64,000 bases of DNA, taken from contig CM067442.1 of assembly GCA_034508935.3 (NCBI GenBank), positions 146,652,931 through 146,716,930 of the forward strand. The letters are read 5' to 3'. Each line of letters opens with the position of its first letter. Within the stretch, counting starts at the first letter, position 1. Below are positions 41,986 to 53,949 of the stretch, piece by piece. A program made the translations under genes and the position numbers. This DNA comes from Berghia stephanieae (lineage: Eukaryota; Mollusca; Gastropoda; Nudibranchia; Aeolidiidae). A model generated the notes under the pieces. That model did not search any database, was not told where the DNA came from, and saw nothing but the letters and a program-made list of their open reading frames with translations.

Positions 41986-44205
41986 TGACATATATAGCGC
42001 TATAACTCCGGACTCTAAGCGTTTAAATTACAAATTACTTTGGCTGAAACATACTCGTTTACACACACACGCACACGCGCACACACACATACACACACAC
42101 AACACAACACACAACACAAACCAAACCTATCTTGCTTCTCATACCATCTACTAAAATCGAAACAAATCTGTTTTAAGCGAACGTTTAAAAGATTCTTTTT
42201 CACGAATGCTCTGCGGTAAGGCGTTCCAAATAGAGGGTCCGAAATGAGAAAAGGATCTCATTCCAGCATTTTTCCGAATTCGAGGGACAACTAGTTTTGT
42301 GGAATCACTCGCCGAACGTAAGGAGCGGGGTTTTGAATATCTTTCAATTAGTTCTGAAAGGTAGGAAGGGGCAGTACCTTCAAGACAACGATACACTAAA
42401 ACACAAGCTTTGAATGTAATCCTTTTCTCAACAGGCAGCCAATGCAGATCATGAAGTAGAGGTCCGGCAGAGTCGCACCTACGCTTCATGAATATTAGTC
42501 TGGCAGCGCTGTTTTGGACAATCTGAAGACGTTTCATATTGTATTGCGAAACGCCAAACAACAGAGCAATACAATAATCCAATTTCGATAGTACGAGGGA
42601 CACGACCAGGTGCTTCAGATATGAACCGTCTATTCTAATGGAAGCAATCTTTTTTAGTTGGAAAAAGAGAGATCTAACCAAATTATTAACCTGATGCTCC
42701 ATCGACAGTCCAGAGTCTAAGAATGTGCCAAGGTTTTTCACTTTGTCAACAATTTGAATGGAGGCATCCCCCAACTTCAAATCTGTTTCACTTTTCCACT
42801 TGCTGTTCCCCACATACAGCACCTCCGTCTTATCATCATTTAGTTTCGGTCTGTTCTCATTCATCCATTTCTTAACACTTTGGATACAATTTTACTATTG
42901 GCTGATACTTCTTGTAAATTTCTCGTATTGGAAACGCAGTACAATTGCGTATCATCAGCGTATTGATGGTAAGACAGACCGAAACTTCTGATGATTTTAG
43001 ACAGAGGGCCAACGTACAAAACAAAAAGAACGGGTCCAAGCACTGAACCCTGGGGAACCCCACAATCAAGAAAGATTTCCTCTGATCTATAGTCATCCAC
43101 CGTAATAATCTGTTTACGATTAAACAAATATGACCTAAACCAATCAAGTGCTGCACCTGACACGCCATAAGTAATTTCAAGACGTTTGAGAAGAAGATTG
43201 TGATCAATAGTATCAAAAGCAGACGATAGGTCAAGCAAATTCAGCAAAGAACATGAACCATTGTCTATAACAGAGAGGAGATCATTAACAACCCTAACAA
43301 GTGCGGTTTCCGTCAAATGATTTTGTCTATAAGCAGACTGAAATTTTTCTTCAAGACAATTATTTTTAAGATGAGACAGTAATTGTTTCAAAACAAGCTT
43401 TTCTAAGATGTTAGAGAGAAAAGGAAGATTAGAGACAGGGCAATAGTTTTTTAAGTTCTCTTTATCTAGATCAGGTTTTTTCAAAAGGGGTTTGGCATGA
43501 GCAACTTTGTAAATGTCTGGTACAGCACCTGACTGCAGCGAATTATTAACAATACATGTAAATGGTGTTAAAATCACATCAATGCATTTTTTCAGAATGG
43601 CAGTATTTACGGGGTCTAAATCACAACTTTTAGTTGGAGACGACATAATGCAATCACATAAGTCAGCTTCAGTAATCTTTGAAAAATGTGTTAATGAATC
43701 ACCATGAATTGTGTCAAATGTATGGATCGATTCAGACGACAGTTCTTTCCTGATGCTATCCGTTTTTTCTTTAAAAATATTGACCAAAGCGAGTTGGTAG
43801 ATCTGCACGATCGATTAAAGATGGGAGAGCTGATTGCGTCTGTTGTCCCAGCAGTTCCTTGGTCAAGGCAAAGAATTGTCTCGAACGTCCACGTTTTTGA
43901 GGCTTTCTTCATAGAATTTCTTTTTGGCCCTGAAATTGACGGCTTTTGCATCATTTCTAGCCGCGATGTATCGCTTCTTATCGACAGCATCTCTGGACTT
44001 GAGCCATTTTCTTTCTGCCCGGCTCCTGGCTAATCCATTCAATTTTATTTCGGTATTATACCAGGGTGCTTGACGTCTCACTTTTACTGCTCTAGTTGTT
44101 AAGGGAGCATGCTTGTCCACCGTACCAACAATTGACTCGTGGAGACCATTCGCATCATGTTTATTTTTAACGTTATGGTCAAGGTCTTGTTTAATATCAG
44201 CACTC
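41985..44205 (-). mobile_element. L2/CR1-like LINE, 5'-truncated
   Basis: Minus-strand non-LTR element inserted in the first part of the macrosatellite. It has the region after the endonuclease (DKHAPLTTRAVKVRRQAPWY, 44120), the reverse transcriptase in 43808-42861 (LDLSSAFDTIDHNLL, GVPQGSVLGPVLF, YHQYADDTQLYC) and the C-terminal part in 42864-42151 (LLHDLHWLPVEKRITFKACV). Frame changes near 43.8 kb and near 42.88 kb break the ORF. The 3' untranslated part includes a GT microsatellite (42061-42118 on the plus strand AC) and ends close to a GCGCTATATA motif, similar to the S1 SINE tail. The upstream endonuclease is missing. Confidence 0.88.
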
Positions 44206-44439
44206 TTGCCATCATCAATACCAACATCATCAATGTTACCGTCATCAATACCGATATCAACACTGTTGCCATATTCAACACCAATGGCATCCCTGTTGTC
44301 ATCAATTTCAACACCTTTGCCATCATCAGTACCAATATTGCTATCTGGTACGGGTATGTTTTACAGGTTAGAAGATACCTGAATTGTCATAAGAAAAAAA
44401 GACAAATTAGATAGGAGTCATTGGGAAAAAAACATCTTT

Positions 44440-44605
44440 ACTCACATTCTCTCACCATACTTAGGTGTAAAATGGTTATGTAGTCTGTGTCTGTCCCTAA
44501 CTGGCGTCGTGTTACTACATGTAAAGTGAAGCTGATGACAGGGGACACCTTGTAAAGCGCTTTAAGCGCATTTGGTGTATATTGCTCTATACAACAGATC
44601 AAGTT
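44440..44605 (+). mobile_element. S1-like SINE block, partial, in monomer 0
   Basis: CTCACATTCTCTCACCATAC, AGGTGTAAAATGG, GTAAAGCGCTTTAAGCGC, then ATTGCTCTATAC; the tRNA-like head is missing. Confidence 0.75.
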
Positions 44606-45364
44606 TATGTGTTTCTGTGCAATTGATACAAACAATGTTTCCACCATCAATACCAATATCAACATTGAGTACGACTCATTCAGTGAAGTTGATGACTGGG
44701 GACACCTTATAAAGCGATTTGAGCGCGTTTAGTGTATATTCCGCTATACAACAGATCAATTTTTTTGTGTTTTTATACAATCGATACAAAGAAAAATACT
44801 TTAATTATATTTAATCAAATGTATAATCTTTGTTGTTTCTTTCTCCTATCCGTGTGTGACTAACAGCTGGTAAGTATCAATCAATTATATTCTTTCTTTT
44901 ATCGTACGCTTAATGGCACCGACAATACTATCTATAGTTACTCCAGAATTCAATGCTCAACATCAATCGCAATACTGTTGTAATTATTATCATCTTTATC
45001 TATTATTTTGTTTCCATCAAAAACGATATTAACACATGCCATAATCAATACCACCATCAACACTTCCCACCATTAATATCAACATCAACCCTGTTACCGT
45101 CATCAGTGCCAATATCAACACTGTTGCTATATTCAATACCAGTATTATCACTGTTATCATCAATTTCAACACTTTTGCCATCATCAGTTCCAATATCGCA
45201 ATTCGATACGAGTTGAAAGCTAGAGTGCACAAGATATATGAATTGTCAATAGACAAAAAGACAAATTGAACAGGGCCTGTAAAACTTTAAAAAAAACTGA
45301 GAATGATGCCTCACGGCTCACAATATCAAAACTTAGTAAGCAAAGAGAGATAATTAATAGATAA

Positions 45365-45368
45365 ATGA

Positions 45369-45466
<98 letters not shown>

Positions 45467-45590
45467 GATAGATAGATAGAGAGATAGATAGATAAATAGA
45501 TAGATAGATAGATAGAGAGATAGATAGATAGAGAGAGAGATAAAGATGATATATATATATATATATATATAATAGAGAGAGAGAGAGAGA
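45365..45590. repeat. (GATA)n/(GA)n microsatellite, monomer 1
   Basis: GATA units with GATAGA and TA/GA segments, just left of the conserved CTTCCGTTACTGAACACAC block. Leu-Ser-Ile-Tyr open frames on the minus strand are artefacts. Confidence 0.95.
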
Positions 45591-45736
45591 GTAGGTGGTG
45601 CAACTTCCGTTACTGAACACACCTAAATAATATTGGAGAAGATGGGATGAACATGTTAATTTAATTTAATAGAATGAGATACACAACGGTTTTAAAACAA
45701 TCAAACGTGTAATTAATACGATTTGTTCGTTATGTG

Positions 45737-46030
45737 GTTTTATGGTATGACATTCGCTTTCGGATCGGAAGGTGCTGGGTTCCAGCCTCGTTCAGCGCAT
45801 AGATGTATCCTTGGGATAAAAATCTTTACTCACATTCTCTCACCCATGTCAGGTGTAAAATGAGTATCTCGACCCTAACAGATAGATTTTTCTCTGTCGG
45901 AAAAAATTGTAGTATCCCCTAACTGGCTTCATGTCTCGTCCTACTCGTTCAGTGTAGCTGACGACTGGCGACACCTTGTAAAGCGCTTTGATCACGTTTA
46001 GTGTATATTCCGCTATACCACATATAATTT
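45737..46030 (+). mobile_element. S1-like SINE block in monomer 1
   Basis: TATGTGGTTTTATGGTATGA head, CTGGGTTCCAGCCTCGTTCA B-box region, body, and tail GTAAAGCGCTTTGATCACG. The same subtype (CGTTCAGCGCATAG) recurs in every monomer at about 52606, 53508, 56209, 57421 and 58684, so these are one ancient insertion copied with the monomer. Confidence 0.88.
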
Positions 46031-46627
46031 TTGTGTGTGTTTTTATACAATTTTGATGAAAAGAAAAATACTTTGACTATATTTACTTAAAGGTCTAATC
46101 TTTGTTGTTTCTTTCTCCTATCCATGTGTGACTAACAGACTGTAAGTATCAATCAATTATAGTCTTTCTTTTATGGTACGCTTAATGCCACCGACAATAC
46201 AATCTATGGTTACCCCAGAATTCAATACTCAATATCAATAGCAATACTGTTATATTTATTATTATCTATATCTATTATTTTGTTTCCATAGAAACCAATA
46301 TTAACACATGCCATAATCAGGACCAATATCAACACTGTTGCCACCATTAATATCAACATCAACACTGTTACAGTCATCAATACCAACATCAACACTGTTG
46401 CTATATTCAAACAAATATTATCAGTGTTGTCATCAATTTCAACACTTTTGCCATCATCTGTACCAATATTGCAATTCGATACGGGTTGCTATTAGAGCGT
46501 ACAATATACATGAATTGTCATTAGACAAAAAGACAAAATAAACAGGGCCTGTAAAATAAAAAAAACGAAACTCAGAATGATGTCTCACGCTCACAATATC
46601 AAAACTAAGCAAAGAGAAATATAGACA

Positions 46628-46654
46628 AATAGATAGATAGAGAGATAGACAGAC

Positions 46655-46705
<51 letters not shown>
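46628..46705. repeat. (GATA)n/(GA)n microsatellite, monomer 2
   Basis: Same position in the monomer as at 45365, shorter. Confidence 0.95.
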
Positions 46706-46706
<1 letters not shown>

Positions 46707-47096
46707 GTAGGTGGTTTTACTTCAGTAAGTAAACACACCTAAAGAATATTGCATGGAGAATATGGGATCATCATCATTGCCTTTTTCACCCTGGGTCAGG
46801 GTATAGGCCACAGACAAACAGTTTCCATCCTTCTCTATCCTGAGCTAACTTTTTTTTTTTATCTCATTCCAGGTCTTACCACTTCTCCGTATATCAGCTT
46901 CTTTAATTCTTCTCCATGTTCCTCATGGCCTCCCCCTTGATCTTCTGCCCTGAGGGTTCCAGTAATTTGAAGCTGCTTGTTTGGCGAAGACGTCATCGGG
47001 TCAGCAGAGTCCTTTCGGCTTTGTCTGTTGTCTTTCATAAATTCTGTAATTCCAGAAACTCTTCGGTCGCCCAAGCTAAAAAATGGATTTGGTTTG

Positions 47097-47324
47097 TGTA
47101 ATGTTTGAATGGGTATTAAATGATAATTTAATAATGCAAAGATGGATGATTGAAGATTAAAGTTTATTGATAAACATGATACAGAGTTGGTTGCTGCTTG
47201 CCGGCAGGATACAAAGATAACCAAAAACAAGAAGTGAAAGTGGAAGACTGGAAGTATTGAAAGTGAAAGTAAATTATAAAACAGGGGATGTAATTCATTA
47301 AATTAATTACTTGGAAACATTACA
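47097..47324 (-). repeat. 3' LTR of the young Gypsy element
   Basis: 228 bp. Contains GAAAGTGAAAGT at 47259-47270. Confidence 0.97.
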
Positions 47325-47869
47325 TCACTCCCCTTTTTAATAAAGAAAATGTAGTTGATTAATTGATATATATACAACAACAAAATGTTTAAAGATAAAG
47401 CAGGGAAACTGAGTTGAATATAATATAGTAGCAATAATAAATTGATTCACAAATAAATTGCAAACATCTTGCAGTTATGTCTAGATCAGGAAAAGCAAAG
47501 TAAATTAATTGTCCCAGACTTGATGATGTCGTATACTCTGATATTGTTCCAATGATAGCATAGATCTTTCCTCCTCAGGGTGAAATAATAGTAAGAATAA
47601 GATAAGTTTAATGATAGTGGTACACTGCTAACTTGAGTATTTGAATAACTGATAACACACATATTATATATGTATTAGGTTTTTATTAGAAAACCTTCCA
47701 GACACGGGCACAAGGTTTTCACATTATGGTGTAGTGGGAACTGATGTCATGCCAAGATTTTAAGACTAAATCTTAAATATAGTTTTTAAATGCTTGTAGT
47801 TATCACTTTAATGAAAAAAAAACCTTCCAGACACGGGCACAAGGTTTTTTATTTAATTATTCTTATCCA

Positions 47870-47872
<3 letters not shown>

Positions 47873-47962
<90 letters not shown>
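47873..47962. repeat. (TA)n microsatellite inside the Gypsy element
   Basis: About 90 bp of TA between the integrase region and the 3' LTR. It is preceded by a repeated CCTTCCAGACACGGGCACAA (47694 and 47822). Confidence 0.95.
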
Positions 47963-50900
47963 GATTAATATTGGTTTCAACTTTTAACCCTACGTATTGA
48001 GGATTTAATTAAGACAATTAATTATTTAGTACAAAATCGTCAAATTTTTTGGGACAACGAATGTTGCGACGTGGTCTTATCGGGGGACCATTTGTTACAC
48101 AATTTTCGGGTGATGAATGTGCAGGTGGGAAATGCGGTAGGGTATTGGTATTTTGGGTAGTGTTGTCTGGCGAGTCTGGATCGGGATGATCTGGTTCTAT
48201 TTCAGCAGTTGTTGGTGGTCGAGGCGACTTTTTGAAGAAGCTACTGTTGCGAGTAACTTGCTGTTGACCTCTTGCAGCTGTGATCATGGATCCTTTCTTT
48301 TGGGTTATAACAAGAGGTTGTGATTCGTATGGGGGGTCGCGTTTTGTAAGGTTGTTGTGTTTTAGGAGAACGGGATCGCCAATTTTGAGCTCTGAAGGCT
48401 TTACATATGTTTTGTTGTCAGCGTAATGCTTCATTTTGGCTTTTTGGTGGACGTCTCGTTCACGCAATGAGTTATCTTCGAAGGATTTGGTGGTTTGTGG
48501 GAGCATTGTTCAAAGTTGTCGGCCGAAAAGTATGGTTGCAGGAGCAACGCCTGTTGTGCAGTGTGGAGTTGATCTGTATGATATTAGAAATCGGTACAGT
48601 TGTTGTTTTAGCTGTGGAGTTGGGGTATTTCGGAGTGTCTTTTTGACCGTTTTCATGAATCGTTCAGTTTCGGCGTTGGCACGAGGTCACAATGGGGTAA
48701 TTTTGCGGTGTTTGATGCCCATGTGGTGACAATAGTTGGAAAAGTCATGTCCGTTGAAGGGAGGACCGTTATCAGTTTTCAATGATTCCGGGATGCCGAA
48801 TTCTGAGAAAATTTTGTCCAGGCGGGGAATAACGCTGTGACCTGGAATGGAGTCGAGTATTTCCACGATGGGGTAGCGGGAATATTCGTCTGTAACGACC
48901 AATATGTACTGGCCATTAGGCAGATGACCAAAATCTGCTGAGAGTTCTGTCCACGGGGCTGATGGAAGCGGGGACATTTGTAACGATTCGCGTGTTGTTT
49001 TCGGTGTAGAAATTTGACACAGCATGCAGTTGTTTACAGTGTTCTCTACTCTGCTCTGCATGTTTGGTATCCAGACCTTTTCCCTAAGTAAGGATATAGT
49101 TTTGACTATGCCTTGATGTCCAGAATGTGCTAGTTTGATGGCTGTTTCATAAAGCGATTGTGGTAGGACGATTTGATGACCCTTTAGTATGACAGGGAGT
49201 TTGTCTGCAATGGCGAGTTCAGAGCGACAGAGATAGAGCGTTTGAAAAAGCTTTTGGTTGACTTCTTGAGAATTGGTGTACCAATTATTGGATCGTATTG
49301 ATTGGATAACGAGCATTAGGGTTTGGTCTTGTGATGTTTTGTGTGCCACTTCTTCTAGGGTCATGGATTTTGGTGTGGATGTGTGTGTGAGGTAGTTAAT
49401 GTATTCTTCGGCTATGGTTTGTTCTCTACAGCTTTGAGAGTGTGTGACTGGGTGACGACTTAAAAAGTCGGCAGGATTGTCAAATCCTGGCCTGTAGCAA
49501 ATGGTGAAGTGGTATGGTAGCATGCGTAGCATCCAACGTTCAATCCTTGGCGATGGCCTGGCTTTAGGATTTGAAAAGATGGTGGTAAGAGGTTTGTGAT
49601 CGGTGTGTATTTTGAAGGGTGATCCGAAGATGTAAATGTGAAAATATTCACACGCCCAAGTTATTGCGAGAGCCTCGCGTTCTGTTTGCGAGTATCTTTG
49701 TTCGGTTGGTGTAAGTGGGCGGCTTGCAAACTGTATAATGCGACCGTCTTGAACAAGTACTGCCGATATCCCTATGGGACTTCCGTCTGTATAAATATCG
49801 GTTTGCTTGTTTGGGTCAAAGTAGGCTAAGGTGATTGCTTTGCTCAGAGCTGCTTTTAGAGAGTTAAAATCGGTGGTATGGATGGTTGTCCACTCCCATG
49901 GGACGGTCTTTTTGGTGAGTCGGCGCAGATTGTGTGTGAGTGATGCGTAGTGTGGAATATGGTGTGCACCGCAAAAATTTATCATGCCGAGTAAGCTACG
50001 CACCTCAGAAGCATTTGTGGGTGTAGCGAGGTTAAGAATTGCTTTGACCTTCTCATGGCTTGGAGTGACTCCGTCTTTGCTGAAGGTGTGTCCAAGAAAT
50101 TCGATTGACGTTTGGTTGAACTTGCACTTTTCTTTGTGGATAGTGAGACATTTTTCTCGTAAGCGGTGGAACAATGCCCGTAGGTTGGCGTCATGATCTT
50201 GTTGCGAATTGCCAAAGCAGAGGATGTCATCGCTGATGTTAATGACACCTCGCAGACCGGTGAGTGCTTGTCTGATCTGTTCTTGAAAGATTTCGCTTGC
50301 GGAATTTACTCCAAAGAAAAGACGGAGGTATCTGTAGAGTCCTTTGTGCGTGGCAAATGTTGTGATGTATCTTGATGCCTCGTCTAATTCAATTTGGTTG
50401 TATCCTTGATTCAGGTCTACTTTGCTAAATATTCCGCTCCGGATAGTTCAGTTTTTAGCTCGTCGAGTGTAGGTGTCGCGTGATGTTCACGTTTGATGGC
50501 TGTATTGGCAGAGCGCATGTCCACACATACACGCACTTTACCAGGTTGCTTGGGTTTTGGCACAACAACGATAGGGGATACCCATGGGGTAGGGCCAGTA
50601 GCTTTCTCGATGACACCCCGTTCTTCATCTTTGTTGAGTTGTTTTTCAACGTCTTGGCGGATATGAAATGGAATGCGTCGGTAACGCTGCGCTATAGGTT
50701 GAATGTTTTGGTCTATGTGTAGTTTGACTTGAGTGTTTTGCAAGCAGCCTAGACCGGTAAATAAGTCTGAAAACTCTTGTACGAGAGCACTCTGGTTTGA
50801 TGAGATATGATTGATGGTGTCAATCAATTGCAGATCACGGCATGTTTGCCACCCTAAGATGGGGCGTTCATTTCGATCGACGACGTAAATAGGAGCCGTA

Positions 50901-52250
50901 GTTGATGTGGTACCATGTCGCAGTGTAGCATGGAAGACGCCCAACACAGGAATGTGTGAAGGAGAGCCGTATGCTGAAATTCGTTTGGATGATGTTTGTA
51001 GCATCTGTTTGGGATTTAACTTGTCAAAGTCAACCTTTGCTAAGAGATTGATCGTAGCACCTGAGTCAGCAAGAAACTGAAATTCATGGTCTCCTATCGA
51101 GACAGCGAAGTGAGGAAGGTTACTTCCCTTGTTTGTGGCAAACACGTATTCTGTATCGTTGTAGTTGTATGTGTCGGTGGTGTTGAGACGATTGACTGGA
51201 GTGTCCGAGTCTGAGTCTGAATTTATGACGTGGACGCGATGCCTTAGGTTGTGACTTTGACCTTGTCTTCTGTCTGAGTCTGAATTTATGACGTGGACGC
51301 GACGCCTTAGGTTGTGACTTTGACCTTGTCTTCTGGAATGAGATTGCGATTGAGATGGCTGGTCTTGATGACGTGTTGTAGTAGATTTGCATACCGAGGC
51401 AAAATGATGCAGTTTGTTACATGCACGACATGTTTTGTTTCGAGCGGGACAGTGGTTTTGACCTCCAATGTGTGGCCATTCACCTCCACAATTGTTGCAT
51501 TTGCCATGATGATGACGTTGATTGCGGGGTAGGGTAGATCGTTGTCTTTGATTATTGTGATTTTGACCGAAGTTCGTATTGATTGCGTTTACAGGAGAAT
51601 CTGATGCCATGAGCTTTGCCTGGACTGTGGTTAGTTGCATGGTGCGGGCATATGTCAGAAGGTCAGCCAAACTAATGTCTGGACTGGATAAACCTTTTTC
51701 ACGTACTTTTTGCGATTTACATCCTGATATTAGCTGCGATTTAATTTCGGCATCCGCGTCGTGGAACTGACAAGTGAGAGATAACTGTTTCAGTTCTGCG
51801 TAGAATTCCTCGATGTTATCAGATGACTGGTGTGTATGTCGAAAAACATATCGTTGGTATTCCCTATTGCTTTGTGGGCTAAAATGGTTGGTGATTGTAT
51901 CACAAAGTTTTGAAAAGTGTGTCTCATTGCCTCTCGGAGTTAGTTGTTCTTCAGTGAAGGTATCAACGATGTCATTGAGTTCGTCACCGGCAAAGGTGAG
52001 TAGCAGCGCTTTTTGTCTTTCAACGGACTCTATTCCGTAGCCAACAAAGTTTTTCAAACGAGAGACCCACTTCTGCCATCTTACAGCTCGACCTGCTGAT
52101 GCACAGTCGAATGTTGGGTAGGTAGGCAAGCCTAGAGAAGCCATTGTTTACAAACACGATTTTATTGTGATGAACTATAGGTTAAGCATTTGATAAAATA
52201 CTCTATTTGAAGTAGTAAATACTTGCGTGGATGTACCCTCTCGTCGCCAA

Positions 52251-52478
52251 TGTAATGTTTGAATGGGTATTAAATGATAATTTAATAATGCAAAGATGGA
52301 TGGTTGAAGATTAAAGTTTATTGATAAACATGATACAGAGTTGGTTGCTGCTTGCCGGCAGGATACAAAGATAACCAAAAACAAGAAGTGAAAGTGGAAG
52401 ACTGGAAGTATTGAAAGTGAAAGTAAATTATAAAACAGGGGATGTAATTCATTAAATTAATTACTTGGAAACATTACA
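52251..52478 (-). repeat. 5' LTR of the young Gypsy element
   Basis: 228 bp. Contains GAAAGTGAAAGT at 52413-52424. Confidence 0.97.
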
Positions 52479-53261
52479 GTTTGTCTGTCTGCGTTTCTGT
52501 AACGGTTTGAGTTTAACGGAGAGGGGTGTTAACCCTTTGCCAACCCCCAACCCGGAGGACCAGGTGACTCAAAACAATCAAACGTGTAATTAATAAGATT
52601 TGTGCGTTATGGGGTCTTGTGGTATGACATACGCTTTCGGATCGGAAGATCCTGGGTTCAAGCTTCGTTCAGCGCATAGTTGAGTCCTTGGGGAAAACAT
52701 TTTTTAATCACATTCTCCCAATTCAGGTGTAAAATGAGTATCTCGACGCTAACAGATTTGTATCTGTCTGAAAATTTTGAGTAACCCCTAACTGGCTTCA
52801 TGTCTCGTCCTACTCGTTCATACAACATATAAAGTTTTTTTTTATACAATTGATACAAAGAAAAATACATCAACTATATTTACTCAAAGGTCGAATCATT
52901 GTTGTTTCTTTCTCCTATCCATGTGTGACTAACAGCCGGTAAGTATCATTCAATTATATTCTTTCTTTTATGGAATGCTTAATGGCACCGACACAACTAT
53001 CTATGGTTACCCCAGAATTCAATACTCAATATCAATAGCAATACTGTTATATTTATTATTATCTATATCTATTACTTTGTTTCCATCGAAACCGATATTA
53101 ACACTTGCCATTATCAATACGTCTATCAACACTGTCACCACCATTAATATCAACATCAACACTGTTACCACCATTAATATAAATATCAACGCTGTTACCA
53201 TCATCACTACCAATATCAACATTGTTGCTATATTCAATACCAATATTATCACTGTTGTTAG

Positions 53262-53287
53262 AGATAGAGATAAATAAATAGATATAT

Positions 53288-53365
<78 letters not shown>
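53262..53365. repeat. (GATA)n/(GA)n microsatellite, monomer 3
   Basis: Follows the 15-bp repeat directly; monomer 3 lacks the GGGCCTGTAAAA block present in its neighbours. Confidence 0.95.
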
Positions 53366-53366
<1 letters not shown>

Positions 53367-53949
53367 TTCAGCTTCCGTTAGTGAACACACCTAAATAATA
53401 TTGGAGAAGATGGGATGGACATGTTAATTTAATTTAATAGAATGAGATACACAACGGTTTTAAAACAATCAAACGAGTAAGTAATACGATTTGTGCGTTA
53501 TGGGGTCTTGTGATATAACATTCGCTTTCGGATCGGAAAGTTCTGGGTTCCAGCCTCGTTCAGGGCATAGTTCAGTCCTTGGGAAAAAATCGTTACTCAA
53601 ATTCTCTCACCCAAGTCAGGTATAAAATGAGAATCTGGACGTTAACAGATATTTCTATATCCAAAAATATTTTAGTAACCCCTAACTGGCTTCATGTCTC
53701 GTCCTACTCGGTCAGTGAAGCCGATGACTGGGGACACATCATAAAGCGCTTTAATTACGTTTAGTGTATATTCTGCTGTGCAATATATCAAGTTTTTTTT
53801 GGGTGTTTTTTACAATTGATACGAAGAAAAATGCTTTAATTATATTTACTGAAAGGTATAACCTTTGTGGTTTCTTTCTCCTATCCATGTGTGACAAACA
53901 GGATGTAAGTATCAATCAGTTATATTCTTTCATTTATGGTATGCTTAAT

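Larger units (their letters stand above)
47097..52478 (-). mobile_element. Ty3/Gypsy LTR retrotransposon, very young
   Basis: About 5.4 kb. LTRs at 47097-47324 and 52251-52478 (228 bp each, TGTAATG...CATTACA) show a single difference. Target duplication GTTTG (47092-47096, 52479-52483). The primer-binding region starts TTGGCGACGAGAGGG after the 5' LTR, and a purine tract (AAAAAGGGGAGTGA) precedes the 3' LTR. Parts in minus order: gag (from about 52144), two zinc knuckles (about 51500-51400), protease with DSGA (about 51060), reverse transcriptase (about 50560-49950), RNase H (about 49900-49480), integrase zinc-binding and core (about 49150-48690) and a C-terminal part to about 48018. Gag and pol appear to share one reading frame over much of their length. 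Only two or three interruptions are seen. Confidence 0.96.
46768..52570 (-). mobile_element. short LINE-derived element interrupted by a Gypsy element
   Basis: Two parts, 52484-52570 and 47096-46768 (minus order), read as one element once the LTR element is set aside. It starts CCTGGTCCTCCGGGTTGGGG, runs through a non-coding leader (GCTTGGGCGACCGAAGAG) and then passes, near 46965, directly into the last ~190 bp of the RTE-like LINE (compare 55329-55515: ACTGGAACCCTCAGGGCAGA to TATACCCTGACCCAGGGTGA). The reverse transcriptase is absent, so it is an internally deleted, non-autonomous LINE derivative. Confidence 0.75.

Noticed and set aside
45220-45622. Leu-Ser-Ile-Tyr open frames on the minus strand (also at 53019, 55998, 57015, 58179)
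   Set aside because: Products of the GATA/GA microsatellite of each monomer.
52975-53277. Ile/Asn/Thr-rich open frame starting MLNGTD, also seen at 55515
   Set aside because: It reads the degenerate 15-bp repeat; the start codon and frame are not kept in the other monomers.
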